The notes under the pieces: generated by a model
The model's database searches: none
What the model saw: the letters and a program-made list of their open reading frames with translations, nothing else
Told to the model about the DNA's origin: nothing
In this document: in pieces, positions 17,237 to 26,112 of the stretch
How the letters are laid out: each line of letters begins with the position of its first letter
Position numbering within the stretch: position 1 is the first letter of the stretch
Position numbers and translations under genes: made by a program
Assembly (NCBI RefSeq): GCF_001660705.2
Contig: NZ_LYBV02000033.1
Location: 62,001-126,000 of the forward strand
DNA from: Saccharicrinis aurantiacus
GTDB taxonomy: Bacteria > Bacteroidota > Bacteroidia > Bacteroidales > Marinilabiliaceae
Length of the DNA: 64,000 bases
Reading direction: 5' to 3'

Positions 17237-17308
17237 AGGTTCCTGGCGGATTCGAACCGCCGTAACTGGTTTTGCAGACCAGTGCCTAAGCCACTCGGCC
17301 AAGGAACC
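17237..17308 (-). tRNA. tRNA-Cys (anticodon GCA)
   Basis: The minus strand folds into a complete cloverleaf: acceptor GGTTCCT with AGGAACC, D arm GGCCGAGTGGCTTAGGC, anticodon loop CTGCAAA closed by CTGGT/ACCAG (anticodon GCA), and T arm GGCGGTTCGAATCCGCC. The discriminator base is U, as in nearly all tRNA-Cys. The 3' CCA is not encoded. A terminator follows directly. Confidence 0.97.
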
Positions 17309-17442
17309 CTGTTTGTTTCGGTTGGCAAAATAAGTAAATATTTATGCCACTACCAAACAATATATTCACTTTTTAAAAGCAGAACTCCGAACCCATTCTG
17401 AATCAGCACCTATTTAGGCAAAAAAAGTTCTAGCCTCGCGAA

Positions 17443-17799
17443 TTATCGCTCTAAAGTAACACTAACCGCCTTCATTTGCCCACCCATCGGAGGGTTCATT
17501 TTTGAAACTTTTACACGCAACCAATCAATATAATCGAACTTTGCTTTAATTGCAGTTACAATCCTATCGGTTAAATGCTCCAATAAATGCGAGTTCTGTT
17601 TAATTTGTTCTTTTGTTATCTCGTAAACCTCAACATAATTCAGCGCGTCATAAATACTATCACTTTTCATAGCCTTAGTTACATCCACTGAAATTGCGAT
17701 ATTAACAATAAAACGATTACCTACCACTTGCTCTTCTTTAAAGCAACCATGGTATGCATAAAACTCCATCTCCTCAAGCTCAATTATTCCCTTTTGCAT
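17443..17799 (-). CDS. folB: Dihydroneopterin aldolase
   Basis: 118 residues, full length. FolB converts 7,8-dihydroneopterin to 6-hydroxymethyl-dihydropterin and glycolaldehyde in folate synthesis. Family marks: LEEMEFYAYHGCFKEEQVVGN-like start (with AYHGCFKEEQ holding the active-site Glu), DALNYVEVYE, LLEHLTDRI with the substrate-binding Glu, and VKVSKMNPPMGG with the catalytic Lys. Divergent from glnS; a minus-strand -7 box lies at 17821-17828. Confidence 0.95.
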   Translation of the reverse strand: MQKGIIELEEMEFYAYHGCFKEEQVVGNRFIVNIAISVDVTKAMKSDSIYDALNYVEVYEITKEQIKQNSHLLEHLTDRIVTAIKAKFDYIDWLRVKVSKMNPPMGGQMKAVSVTLER

Positions 17800-17820
17800 A
17801 TTTGTTTTTTTATTACTTCA

Positions 17821-17828
17821 CAAAGTTA
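17821..17828 (-). promoter_or_regulatory. folB promoter -7 box
   Basis: Minus-strand TAACTTTG matches TAnnTTTG, 22 bases upstream of the folB ATG. Confidence 0.55.
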
Positions 17829-17960
17829 TTTAAAATATTTACGCATTCATAAATCAACTTCCACTATAAAAACAGCCTAGAATCATAAATAAATGACTTA
17901 TTAGCTATGTAATTAATATTATTTAGGTAAAAAATCATCCCATTATAATGGCAAAAGCTT

Positions 17961-17968
17961 TATTTTTG
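17961..17968 (+). promoter_or_regulatory. glnS promoter -7 box
   Basis: TATTTTTG followed by CA, matching TAnnTTTG; predicted leader about 75 bases. Confidence 0.55.
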
Positions 17969-18048
17969 CAAGTCAACAAAAGAGCTAACATATATTAAGC
18001 TCTGATGTTTCATTTTAATTTAGATTATAAACACACGATATAGCACCT

Positions 18049-19758
18049 ATGAACAAAGAGCAAGTAGACGCCTCATCGGAAACAGTAAAAACAAATTTTA
18101 TCCATCAAGAGATAGATAAAGACTTGGCCGAGAATAAAAACGGAGGAGCAGTTTTAACTAGATTCCCTCCTGAACCAAATGGATATTTACACATTGGACA
18201 TGCAAAATCTATTTGTCTTAACTTTAGTTTAGGTCAGCAGTTTGGTGGCGCTTGTAACTTGCGTTTCGACGATACAAATCCGGTTAAGGAAGATGTGGAG
18301 TATGTAGATAGCATTAAAGAAGATGTGCAATGGTTAGGTTTTGATTGGCCTGGCGAAGCTAAATTTGCTTCTGACTATTTCGATCAGTTATACGCGTGGG
18401 CTGTTGCCTTAATTAGAAATGGCAAAGCATATGTTGATGACCAATCGGCAGAAACTATCGCTAGCCAAAAAGGAACGCCAACAACACCGGGTACCGAAAG
18501 TCCGTTTAGAAATCGTTCAGTAGAAGAAAATATCGACTTGTTTGAACGCATGAAAAATGGTGAGTTCAAAGCAGGAGAAAAAGTATTGCGTGCTAAAATT
18601 GATATGACATCGCCAAATATGCACATGCGCGATCCTTTAATGTACCGTATCATTCATAGCGATCATCACCGTACTGGCGACAAGTGGTGTGTATACCCTA
18701 TGTACGATTTTGCGCACGGACAAGAAGATTTTATCGAAGGCATTACGCACTCTATCTGTACACTAGAGTTTGAAGTACACAGACCACTTTACGATTGGTT
18801 TTTAACACAAATTATTGAGGCCGATGCAAGCCTAAAAGATAGAGTAAGACCACGACAAATAGAATTTGCGCGTTTAAACCTTAACTATACAGTTATGAGT
18901 AAGCGTAAATTACTAGAGCTAGTGGAAAAAAATATTGTTTCAGGATGGGATGACCCACGTATGCCTACCGTTTCTGGCTTACGCCGAAGAGGATATACTC
19001 CTGAATCAATCCGCACATTTGCTGATAAAGTTGGTGTAGCTCGTAGAGATGGCGTTATTGATGTTGCCTTACTAGAAAGCTGTATTCGCGAAGACTTAAA
19101 TAAAAAAGCAGCACGTGTAAACGCTGTGGTTGATCCTATTAAATTAATCATCACCAACTACCCAGAAGGACAAGAAGAGTATGTTGATATTATCAACAAC
19201 CCTGAAGATGAGTCGATGGGATCGCGTAAGCTACCATTCTCACGTGAGGTATATATTGAGCGTGACGATTTTATGGAGGATGCACCTAAAAAGTTCTTCC
19301 GTTTAACTGTTGGTAAAGAGTTGCGCTTAAAAGCAGCTTATGCAATTACCTGTACAGGCTTAAAAAAGGATGAGAACGGAAATATAGAAGAGCTATATGC
19401 TACTTACGATCCTGAAACTAAGAGTGGAGCAACAACCGTAGATCGTAAAATTAAAGGAGTAATCCACTGGGTTTCTGCCGCTCATGCAGTTGATGCTGAG
19501 GTTAGAGTTTACGATCGTTTATATAATCACGAGGCTCCGGCAGCACAAAAGGATGCCGATCACTTAGATTTTATCAATAAAGATTCGTTAAAAACCATCA
19601 CAGCTAAGGTTGAGCCTTCGTTAACAGAGGCAAAACCATTGGATCAATTCCAATTTCAGCGTGTAGGTTATTTCTGTGTTGATAAAGATTCAACAAGCGA
19701 CAAATTGATTTTTAACAGAACCGTTGCCTTAAAAGACGGTTGGGCTAAAAAGAAGTAA
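18049..19758 (+). CDS. glnS: Glutaminyl-tRNA synthetase
   Basis: 569 residues, full length. It charges tRNA-Gln directly. Class I motifs: [15 protein letters not shown] with HIGH at 48-51, and VMSKRKL at 282-288 (the KMSKS loop). The GlnRS-specific [19 protein letters not shown] and [20 protein letters not shown] segments separate it from GluRS. The C-terminal part (from about 340) is the two-barrel anticodon-binding domain. Monocistronic, with a promoter upstream and a hairpin terminator directly after the stop. Confidence 0.97.
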   Translation: MNKEQVDASSETVKTNFIHQEIDKDLAENKNGGAVLTRFPPEPNGYLHIGHAKSICLNFSLGQQFGGACNLRFDDTNPVKEDVEYVDSIKEDVQWLGFDWPGEAKFASDYFDQLYAWAVALIRNGKAYVDDQSAETIASQKGTPTTPGTESPFRNRSVEENIDLFERMKNGEFKAGEKVLRAKIDMTSPNMHMRDPLMYRIIHSDHHRTGDKWCVYPMYDFAHGQEDFIEGITHSICTLEFEVHRPLYDWFLTQIIEADASLKDRVRPRQIEFARLNLNYTVMSKRKLLELVEKNIVSGWDDPRMPTVSGLRRRGYTPESIRTFADKVGVARRDGVIDVALLESCIREDLNKKAARVNAVVDPIKLIITNYPEGQEEYVDIINNPEDESMGSRKLPFSREVYIERDDFMEDAPKKFFRLTVGKELRLKAAYAITCTGLKKDENGNIEELYATYDPETKSGATTVDRKIKGVIHWVSAAHAVDAEVRVYDRLYNHEAPAAQKDADHLDFINKDSLKTITAKVEPSLTEAKPLDQFQFQRVGYFCVDKDSTSDKLIFNRTVALKDGWAKKK

Positions 19759-19780
19759 AGAATAAAACACCATATTTTAC

Positions 19781-19809
19781 AACAAGGCTAGCGTTTCGCT
19801 GGCCTTGTT
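19781..19809 (+). terminator. Terminator of glnS
   Basis: AACAAGGCTAGCG (19781-19793) pairs with CGCTGGCCTTGTT (19797-19809), one G-U, loop TTT; a weak T-tract follows. Confidence 0.8.
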
Positions 19810-20064
19810 TCGTTTATACCCACAAAATCACAACACCTGCCGAAAGTCAGCAAAGAAACAATCACTAAATATTATCATTGCGGAAATTTATAAAAGCCTC
19901 CCATTAAACTAGTAAGCGGTTTATTTGTTTAGGTAGGTAACAGATGCTATTTATAGCAAAAACACCATCAAATGATTGATATTATTAATGAAGAATATTA
20001 ACAATTCGTTCAAATATTTAACCTATTTGATAAACAATAGCATTGCATTACAAAAACATAGTAT

Positions 20065-20072
20065 TTAGATTT
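20065..20072 (+). promoter_or_regulatory. ppc promoter -7 box
   Basis: TAGATTTG matches TAnnTTTG and a TTG at 20043-20045 lies 19 bases upstream, the spacing expected for a Bacteroidetes -33/-7 pair. Leader about 80 bases. Confidence 0.6.
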
Positions 20073-20157
20073 GTACATAGCTCTTTTAGCACGAAAAGCT
20101 AATAGAGTATATAATACCAAAAAACAGTATTTCATTTGAAATAAAAACAATTACCAC

Positions 20158-22728
20158 ATGAGCACTCAAATTGAAAAATCCTATCAAGAAGAGATTGAAC
20201 TGAAATATCAACTGTACAACAGTTTATTTCTTTCGCTTGAACTTGAAGCAGTAGAAAAAGCAGGGAACTTAATCCCGCTAATGTATAAAGATTGCGTTAA
20301 AGGTTTAAAAGAAGGTGTTGACCCGGTTAGCATCATTGATAAATTCTTTAAAGATCACAAAGCAATATATAACGAAGACGAAAAGAACGACTTCCTATTC
20401 AAGGTAATCCAATATATAGAGCGTCAAATTGTATTAATTGATGCACTTGAAGATGCTGCGTATAACAAAATTCACCGTATTAACGGCGAAAACTCATACG
20501 CTACCATGTCGGATAGAGTTAAAAAAGCCGGTTTAACCGACGAGTTAGCAGAGGCTATTAAAGAGTTTGGTGTACGCATAGTACTTACGGCGCATCCTAC
20601 GCAATTCTACCCTTCGCAGGTATTGGCCATTATTACCGATTTAATGGAAGCCATTAAAGCAGGCGAAGTTGGTTTAATAAGAGACCTATTGCAACAGTTA
20701 GGTAAAACACCATTCTTCCAAAAAATTAAGCCTACTCCACTCGACGAGGCAAACCGTTTGGCATTTTACCTGAAAGATACTTTTTACCCTGCCATTGGCG
20801 AGTTACTGGATAAAACAGCGGAGGACTACCAAGATGCCCTTGCTGCAAACAACCAATTTATTCAATTAGGCTTTTGGCCTGGTGGCGATAGAGATGGTAA
20901 CCCATTTGTAACTGTTGACACAACCAAAGAAGTTGCCTACAAACTGCGCAATACAGCCACACAATGTTATTATAACGATGTACGTGAATTAAAACGCAGA
21001 ATTACTTTTGCTGGTGTACACGATAAAATTGTTGAACTTGAAGAAATGCTTAAAGCAGAATTAGGCAATGCCGATGGTAAAAACAATGTTTGTTATGATG
21101 ATTTAATGGCTAAGATTGAGGTGATAGAAACTGCTATCATCGAAGAACACCAAGGCCTATTTGTAGAAAAACTACAATCGTTTAAACGCAAAGTACAGCA
21201 GTTCGGTTTCCACATGGCTAGTATCGATATCCGTCAGGATAGCCGTATTATTGCCAATGCACTTAAGGAGGTTATTAAGAAATATCCTGATATTCTTCCG
21301 GCCAATATTTTTGACTTGGACGAGAAAGAGCAAATACAATTGCTCATGAACGCCAAGGGTGCTGTTGATGCCACCGTATTTGAAGATGACATTGTTAAAG
21401 ATACCGTAGCATCGTTTGGTGTTATCAAAGAAATTCAGAAAACAAACGGACAAATGGGTGCGCACCGTTACATTATTAGTAACTGTCGTGGACCAATTGA
21501 TGTGGCCCGTGTGTTGGCACTATTGCGCATTTGCGGATGGGGCTATCAAGCTCTTAACGTTGATATTGTTCCGCTTTTCGAAACCATCGACGACCTTAAA
21601 TTTGCCGGCGATGCCATGCAAATATTATATTCTAATCCTACCTACAAAAAGCACCTACAGGAGCGCAACAACAAGCAAACTGTAATGCTAGGTTTCTCTG
21701 ATGGAACCAAAGATGGTGGATACCTAATGGCCAACTGGGCTATTTTCTCGGCCAAAGAAAGCATCACAGCCACATCGCGTAATAACGATGTTGAAGTAAT
21801 GTTCTTCGACGGACGTGGTGGACCTCCTGCTCGTGGTGGTGGTAATGCACACCGTTTTTATGCGGCCATGGGTAAAAACATCGAAAGCAGCCAAATTCAA
21901 TTAACCATTCAAGGGCAAACCATTAGCTCGCACTATGGTATTAAAGAAGCTGCGGCACATAACTTAGGTTATTTAATTTCGGCCGGATTAAGCAATAAAT
22001 TATACAGCAAGCCTCAAAACCAAGTAGACGATACGCAACATCAGTTTATCGAAGAAATGGCAGAGGCGAGTTACAAAAAATACATTTCGCTTAAAGAGAA
22101 CGAGCTATTCCTACCTTATCTTGAAGAGGTGAGTACACTTACCCACTACGGAAAAGCCAACATTGGTAGTAGACCAAGTAAGCGTGGTGGCGGCGGTAAA
22201 ATTACGCTCGACGATTTACGTGCTATCCCATTCGTGGGTGCTTGGAGTCAGTTGAAACAAAACGTACCAGGCTTCTTCGGATTAGGAACTGCCCTTAAAG
22301 AGCAAGAAGAAAAAGGAAATCTCGACGAGGTTAAGAAGCTATACAACGATTCGGTTTTCTTTAAAACACTACTTGCCAACAGCATGCAGAGTATGAAGAA
22401 AACAAGCTTTGAGCTAACCAGTTATTTGGCCAACAACAAGGTATATGGCGAATTCTGGAAATCGCTATTAGCCGAATTTGAGCTTACCAAAGAAATGGTA
22501 TTAAAAGTTTCTGAAATGCCCGAGCTGCTCGACGATAACAAGCGTAGCCAAATGAGTATTCAGTTGCGCGAGCGCGTTGTATTACCTCTTTTAATTATAC
22601 AACAATACGCCCTAATGAAAATTCAGGAAGCCAAAAATGGCAACGAAGAAATTCCATTGGAAGCATTCGAGAAAATGGTTATTCGCGCCATGTTTGGTAA
22701 CATCAATGCCAGTAGAAATTCAGCGTAA
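20158..22728 (+). CDS. ppc: Phosphoenolpyruvate carboxylase (divergent Bacteroidota form)
   Basis: 856 residues, close to the usual 880-930. It carboxylates PEP to oxaloacetate to refill the TCA cycle. Seen: IVLTAHPTQFYPSQV with the first catalytic His at 146, FWPGGDRDGNPFVT, MASIDIRQDSR, VMLGFSDGTKDGGYLMANW and MFFDGRGGPPARGGG at about 550. In characterised enzymes this last motif is FHGRGG with an essential His; here the His is Asp. The C-terminus ends RNSA rather than RNTG. Family resemblance is otherwise strong along the whole length. Single gene with own promoter and terminator. Confidence 0.92.
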   Translation: MSTQIEKSYQEEIELKYQLYNSLFLSLELEAVEKAGNLIPLMYKDCVKGLKEGVDPVSIIDKFFKDHKAIYNEDEKNDFLFKVIQYIERQIVLIDALEDAAYNKIHRINGENSYATMSDRVKKAGLTDELAEAIKEFGVRIVLTAHPTQFYPSQVLAIITDLMEAIKAGEVGLIRDLLQQLGKTPFFQKIKPTPLDEANRLAFYLKDTFYPAIGELLDKTAEDYQDALAANNQFIQLGFWPGGDRDGNPFVTVDTTKEVAYKLRNTATQCYYNDVRELKRRITFAGVHDKIVELEEMLKAELGNADGKNNVCYDDLMAKIEVIETAIIEEHQGLFVEKLQSFKRKVQQFGFHMASIDIRQDSRIIANALKEVIKKYPDILPANIFDLDEKEQIQLLMNAKGAVDATVFEDDIVKDTVASFGVIKEIQKTNGQMGAHRYIISNCRGPIDVARVLALLRICGWGYQALNVDIVPLFETIDDLKFAGDAMQILYSNPTYKKHLQERNNKQTVMLGFSDGTKDGGYLMANWAIFSAKESITATSRNNDVEVMFFDGRGGPPARGGGNAHRFYAAMGKNIESSQIQLTIQGQTISSHYGIKEAAAHNLGYLISAGLSNKLYSKPQNQVDDTQHQFIEEMAEASYKKYISLKENELFLPYLEEVSTLTHYGKANIGSRPSKRGGGGKITLDDLRAIPFVGAWSQLKQNVPGFFGLGTALKEQEEKGNLDEVKKLYNDSVFFKTLLANSMQSMKKTSFELTSYLANNKVYGEFWKSLLAEFELTKEMVLKVSEMPELLDDNKRSQMSIQLRERVVLPLLIIQQYALMKIQEAKNGNEEIPLEAFEKMVIRAMFGNINASRNSA

Positions 22729-22748
22729 ACAATAAGTTTTTAAAATAC

Positions 22749-22788
22749 AAAAGCGGAGTTACAAACAAGTAGCTCCGCTTTTTTTTAC
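22749..22788 (+). terminator. Terminator of ppc
   Basis: AAGCGGAG and CTCCGCTT (8 bp) enclose a 14-base loop, followed by a run of eight T, about 22 bases past the ppc stop. Confidence 0.9.
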
Positions 22789-22851
22789 CCAAAGCAAACC
22801 GCAATTTAATTTCCTTAACAAAGAACTATAGGCTAGTATCATTGCTTTTAG

Positions 22852-22859
22852 TATTTTTG
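22852..22859 (+). promoter_or_regulatory. udk promoter -7 box
   Basis: TATTTTTG followed by CG, matching TAnnTTTG; predicted leader about 25 bases. Confidence 0.55.
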
Positions 22860-22888
22860 CGACTTTAAATCAAAACAATAAAATTTGC

Positions 22889-23506
22889 ATGTTAGTAGTA
22901 GGGATAGCAGGAGGAACTGGAAGTGGAAAAACAACGGTGGTAAAAAAGATTATTGAACAATTGCCGCAAGCGCAAATAACCGTTATACCGCAAGACTCCT
23001 ATTATAGAGATAGTAGTCATATTCCGATGGAGGAACGAAAGCAAATTAATTTTGATCATCCTGATAGTATCGAATTTGATTTAATTGTGGATCAACTAAA
23101 GGCGCTAAAGGATGGAAATACGGTTTTGCAACCCACCTACTCCTACCTCACCTGCACGCGTCAGGCCGAAGTTATTGAGGTACAACCTTGTAAAGTGATC
23201 ATATTAGAGGGTATTCTTATTCTTAATCATAAACCTCTGAGAGATTTAATGGATCTGAAGATATTTGTAGATGCCGATGCTGATGATCGCTTATCGCGAG
23301 TTATTTCACGCGATATTGTAGAGCGCGGTCGTGATGTTGAGGCGGTATTATCGCGCTACAAAAGAACGGTAAAGCCTAGTCATAACCAGTTTATTGAGCC
23401 TACAAAACGCTATGCTGATATTATAGTGCCACAAGGTGGAAATAATACTGTAGCCATAAATATGCTGAAGGAGTACTTACAACAGAATATTGAAAAGTAT
23501 TCTTAG
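22889..23506 (+). CDS. udk: Uridine kinase
   Basis: 205 residues, full length. It phosphorylates uridine and cytidine in pyrimidine salvage. The P-loop GGTGSGKT spans 8-15; VIPQDSYYRD, NFDHPDSIEFD and IILEGILIL are standard Udk segments, as is ADDRLSRVISRDIVERGRD. The C-terminal VKPSHNQFIEPTKRYADIIV is also conserved. Monocistronic by position; no clear terminator follows, and the downstream bases soon enter the 21-bp tandem array. Confidence 0.96.
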   Translation: MLVVGIAGGTGSGKTTVVKKIIEQLPQAQITVIPQDSYYRDSSHIPMEERKQINFDHPDSIEFDLIVDQLKALKDGNTVLQPTYSYLTCTRQAEVIEVQPCKVIILEGILILNHKPLRDLMDLKIFVDADADDRLSRVISRDIVERGRDVEAVLSRYKRTVKPSHNQFIEPTKRYADIIVPQGGNNTVAINMLKEYLQQNIEKYS

Positions 23507-23539
23507 TATACTACTTATCATTATTTGTGTTAGAACATA

Positions 23540-23744
23540 TACTCCGGTACAAGTATGTTGGAAATAGTTACAAAGCCCTCTGCACTCCTTACAACTTATT
23601 GTGTAAGTTTTGCAAAGGGATAGGTACTCCTTGCAAGCCATTTCGTAGTGCTTACAAGGCGTTCTGCATTGAATGCAAAGCATTCCGCAATGTATACAAG
23701 ACCTTCTTCATCCAATACAAAAACACCTTACCTTAACCGGAGTA
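23540..23744. repeat. Nine-unit 21-bp tandem array bounded by 9-bp inverted repeats
   Basis: Units begin at 23547, 23568, 23589, 23610, 23631, 23652, 23673, 23694 and 23715, each exactly 21 bases. Every unit opens with a hexamer fitting NTRCAA (GTACAA, TTACAA, TTGCAA, ATGCAA, ATACAA), and several share a GCNTTCTGCA-like middle. The inverted repeats are TACTCCGGT at 23540-23548 and ACCGGAGTA at 23736-23744. The period holds with no insertion or deletion although unit sequences have diverged. Function unknown; 21 bp is two helical turns, which would suit protein binding on one DNA face. Confidence 0.88.
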
Positions 23745-23903
23745 CCATTTACATTGGCGCAACTCGCTTCTGCAGTCAAGCATTGGGCTGCTCACATTAA
23801 TAAACAGAATAGGACATATAGGTAAACTTATCTTAGTTTAAAGAATTGATGTTTCGCAATAGTTCAAGTTTAATCGTCACTAAATTATTTATACCATCTA
23901 TTC

Positions 23904-23972
23904 TTGTGTGAGCAATTGCAGCGACATCTGAAAATGTGCCTGCTTTTTTTCTACGCCAAATACCTAGCGGGG
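23904..23972 (+). repeat. Dispersed palindromic element, degenerate copy D
   Basis: TTGTGTGAGCAATTGCAGCG at the left end matches copies B and C; the remainder (ACATCTGAAAATGTGCC, then CTACGCC and TAGCGG) matches only loosely. It lies about 170 bases after the 21-bp array. Confidence 0.6.
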
Positions 23973-24145
23973 TATTTACTTAATAAAATTGATGTTTAAA
24001 ATGGTTAACCCTACCCTCCCCATTCGCGCTGATTTGTAATCGTATCGCAGAAATATTTATTCTAAAGAATAAACCAATACGTGTGACCATCCCTATAATT
24101 GTCTCACAACTAAATATTATAACCTAAACAAATAAACCTTATTCT

Positions 24146-24991
24146 ATGTCACTACTGCAAAAGCTAAGCTTATGCTTAATAGTTATGCTATCCGCTAGCC
24201 AAATTAATGCTCAAGATCTTTTAATAAAAACCAATAATGATTCAATATTTGGCATTGTAAAAGAAATTGGCGACCTCGAAATTAAATACACGAACCCTGA
24301 TGTAAGTGAAACCATATTATTTGGGATTGACAAAGCTGATGTAAGCAAAATTTTATTAGAAAATGGTAAAGAATTAACTTTTACTAAAGCCATTAACGAC
24401 CCTGAAAAATACATCGAGAATCATAAAAACCTTCTAAAGGTCAATTTCCTATCTCCTTTATTTAATAGTTTAAACTTTAGCTATGAACGCAGTTTAGCTC
24501 CGGGTAGAAGTATTGAGGCTGCAATAGGTATAATAGGTGTTGGCTACGATATGGATGATACTAACGACCAGGGTGTATTTGCAAAAATAGGCTACAAGTT
24601 TATTAAAAGCCCCGATTATTATTTACGCGGTCAAAGATATGCACATCTGTTAAAGGGTGCTTATATTAGGCCTGAAATAGCCATTTCGTACTACCAATTT
24701 GATGAGTACTACTATTATTACGATTATAATGGTGGTTACGATAGTTATGGAGGTGGGTATAATTACAATAGCAGTACACCCACAGAAACAAACCTAATGT
24801 TTGCTATATTATTAAACTTTGGTAAGCAGTGGGTAATTGACAACGGCTTTGTGGTGGATACCTTTATTGGCTTTGGTTATGGCTTTGGTAATGACGATAC
24901 TGAACATGGACTTCATAAAGCTTTTATTGGTGCTGTTGATGAATTTCCGCTAGCGCTTACTATGGGCATTAGGTTTGGTTGGTGCTTTTAA
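24146..24991 (+). CDS. Secreted/outer-membrane beta-rich protein, function unknown
   Basis: 281 residues. Signal peptide at 1-22 (MSLLQKLSLCLIVMLSASQINA, cleaved before QD). Residues about 25-80 form a small beta-strand domain (LLIKTNNDSIFGIVKEIGDL), of the kind often seen at the start of Bacteroidota proteins with an outer-membrane barrel. The rest has amphipathic strands ending in aromatic residues (LALTMGIRFGWCF) and a Tyr/Gly-rich insert at about 185-210. An outer-membrane beta-barrel is the best guess. Isolated between two repeat-bearing regions. Confidence 0.7.
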   Translation: MSLLQKLSLCLIVMLSASQINAQDLLIKTNNDSIFGIVKEIGDLEIKYTNPDVSETILFGIDKADVSKILLENGKELTFTKAINDPEKYIENHKNLLKVNFLSPLFNSLNFSYERSLAPGRSIEAAIGIIGVGYDMDDTNDQGVFAKIGYKFIKSPDYYLRGQRYAHLLKGAYIRPEIAISYYQFDEYYYYYDYNGGYDSYGGGYNYNSSTPTETNLMFAILLNFGKQWVIDNGFVVDTFIGFGYGFGNDDTEHGLHKAFIGAVDEFPLALTMGIRFGWCF

Positions 24992-25023
24992 GTAATTAGA
25001 GTAACTCCCATACAGGTGCCTTG

Positions 25024-25090
25024 GAGATGGTTACAAAACACTCTGAACAACTTACCACGCTCGCGCCAATTTGCAATACGTGCAATAAAA
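25024..25090. repeat. Short relic of the 21-bp repeat next to copy B
   Basis: TTGGAGATGGTTACAAAACAC (from about 25020) lines up with TTGGAAATAGTTACAAAGCCC of the large array (from 23558), and the following TTACCAC and GCAATACGTGCAATAAA keep the same spacing for about two units. It directly precedes dispersed copy B. Confidence 0.55.
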
Positions 25091-25110
25091 GCATAAGCTT
25101 GCAGACGGAG

Positions 25111-25194
25111 TGTGAGCAATTGCAGCGGCATCCTTTGTGAGCCCATTATGGCGAAACAAAGATATAGCGGAAAGTGCGACCCGCGTTAACCATG
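25111..25194 (+). repeat. Dispersed palindromic element, copy B
   Basis: Same blocks as copy A in reverse: TGTGAGCAATTGCAGCGGCA, TCCTTTGTGAGCCC, ATTATGGCGAAACAAAGATA, TAGCGGAAAGTGCGACCCGC. A trailing GAGGGGCACACCATAAT at about 25223-25239 also recurs after copy C. Confidence 0.8.
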
Positions 25195-25260
25195 GATGAG
25201 AGTTACTTACATGGTTATTAACGAGGGGCACACCATAATTATAATAATGAAACCATTTAT

Positions 25261-26112
25261 TTATTGGAGGATTCCTTTTTTTATGCCGGTGATAAATTCG
25301 GCAATATCGCCTTGGCACAGAATGCTCTGGTCGGATATTTGGTAGTTGGCCTGCACATCGTCCATATTTACGCGTATGAGACATGCGTTTGTAAGCTGCT
25401 TTGATAATTGCTCAAAGGGCCAACGGATTATTGATGGTGTATTAAAACCTACGCCGAGCTCAAGAAACACTACCTTTTCTTGCTTTATTTGTCGTACATA
25501 ATTGATGTAATTATTGTTGGCCGTATGCCAATCGTCGTTTTCTACAAAGTACTGATCTTTGCGAAGGTGAGGCTCTAGGGCTTCGCCACAATTGGGGCAA
25601 ATTGGTATGAGCGCACTGGGTATTTTACAGTGGCTTTGCTGCGCTGCCATATCGTTTACCATTTTATGGTTGTGGTACAAGGTATTGTTGCAGGGCTTGG
25701 AACACTGAAACATGCCATAATCGCCTTGCGTGGCAAATAGCTTGCTGGTATTGAATCCTGCTCTTTGAAATTGCGCATCTACATTGGTAGTTAGCACAAA
25801 ATAATCTTTGTGTTGCACCACTTCTAGTAGGTCTTTATAAGGTTGCCCAACCAGAGCATTGAAACGATTTATTAGAATATGACGCGAAAAGTATGCCCAT
25901 CGTTCTTCGGGTGTAGCGAAGGGGTAAAAAGCTGCGGAGTACATATCGCTTAAGGGATATTTACTGATGAAATCGGCAAAATTATCTTGAAAACGCTTTC
26001 CTCCATAATTTAATCCGGCGGCTGTTGATAGGCCAGATCCTGCGCCTATAATAATTTTATCGGCCGCTTTAATACGAGCTATGCTTTGTTCAATTATTTG
26101 TTTATCTATCAT
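25261..26112 (-). CDS. SirTM (class M) sirtuin, putative protein ADP-ribosyltransferase
   Basis: 283 residues. NAD-binding sirtuin motifs: IIIGAGSGLSTAAGLNY (21-37), FVLTTNVDAQFQRAGF (105-120), and zinc Cys pairs C137/C141 (QCSKPC) and C172/C175 (CPNC). Where deacetylase sirtuins have the catalytic His of HG, this protein reads ATQGDYGMFQC with Gln at 129, the mark of SirTM enzymes, which ADP-ribosylate protein targets instead of deacetylating. Its ATG overlaps the stop of the zinc-macrodomain gene by 4 bases. In studied bacteria SirTM modifies a lipoylated GcvH-like protein; no GcvH-L or lipoate ligase gene lies nearby here. Confidence 0.88.
   Translation of the reverse strand: MIDKQIIEQSIARIKAADKIIIGAGSGLSTAAGLNYGGKRFQDNFADFISKYPLSDMYSAAFYPFATPEERWAYFSRHILINRFNALVGQPYKDLLEVVQHKDYFVLTTNVDAQFQRAGFNTSKLFATQGDYGMFQCSKPCNNTLYHNHKMVNDMAAQQSHCKIPSALIPICPNCGEALEPHLRKDQYFVENDDWHTANNNYINYVRQIKQEKVVFLELGVGFNTPSIIRWPFEQLSKQLTNACLIRVNMDDVQANYQISDQSILCQGDIAEFITGIKKGILQ

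Larger units (their letters stand above)
19759..20157. other. Intergenic region between glnS and ppc
   Basis: 399 bases holding the glnS terminator at its start and the ppc promoter box at 20065-20072 near its end. Nothing else was recognised in between. Confidence 0.5.
23507..24145. other. Repeat-bearing intergenic region
   Basis: 639 bases. It carries the nine-unit 21-bp tandem array (23547-23735) bounded by 9-bp inverted repeats and a degenerate copy of the dispersed palindromic element (23904-23972). Because 21 is a multiple of three, open frames of 68-69 codons appear on both strands across the array; these are judged by-products. Confidence 0.6.

Noticed and set aside
23477-23736. Overlapping Cys/Lys/Tyr-rich frames on both strands across the 21-bp array
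   Set aside because: The 7-residue periodicity is a direct result of a 21-base repeat; both strands are equally open, and neither has a credible start or homologs.
23540-23744. CRISPR array
   Set aside because: Units are 21 bases with no alternating conserved repeat and variable spacer, and no cas genes are in the window.
25052-25384. 110-codon minus-strand frame overlapping the sirtuin 3' end
   Set aside because: It crosses dispersed copy B and overlaps the clear SirTM coding frame in another phase.
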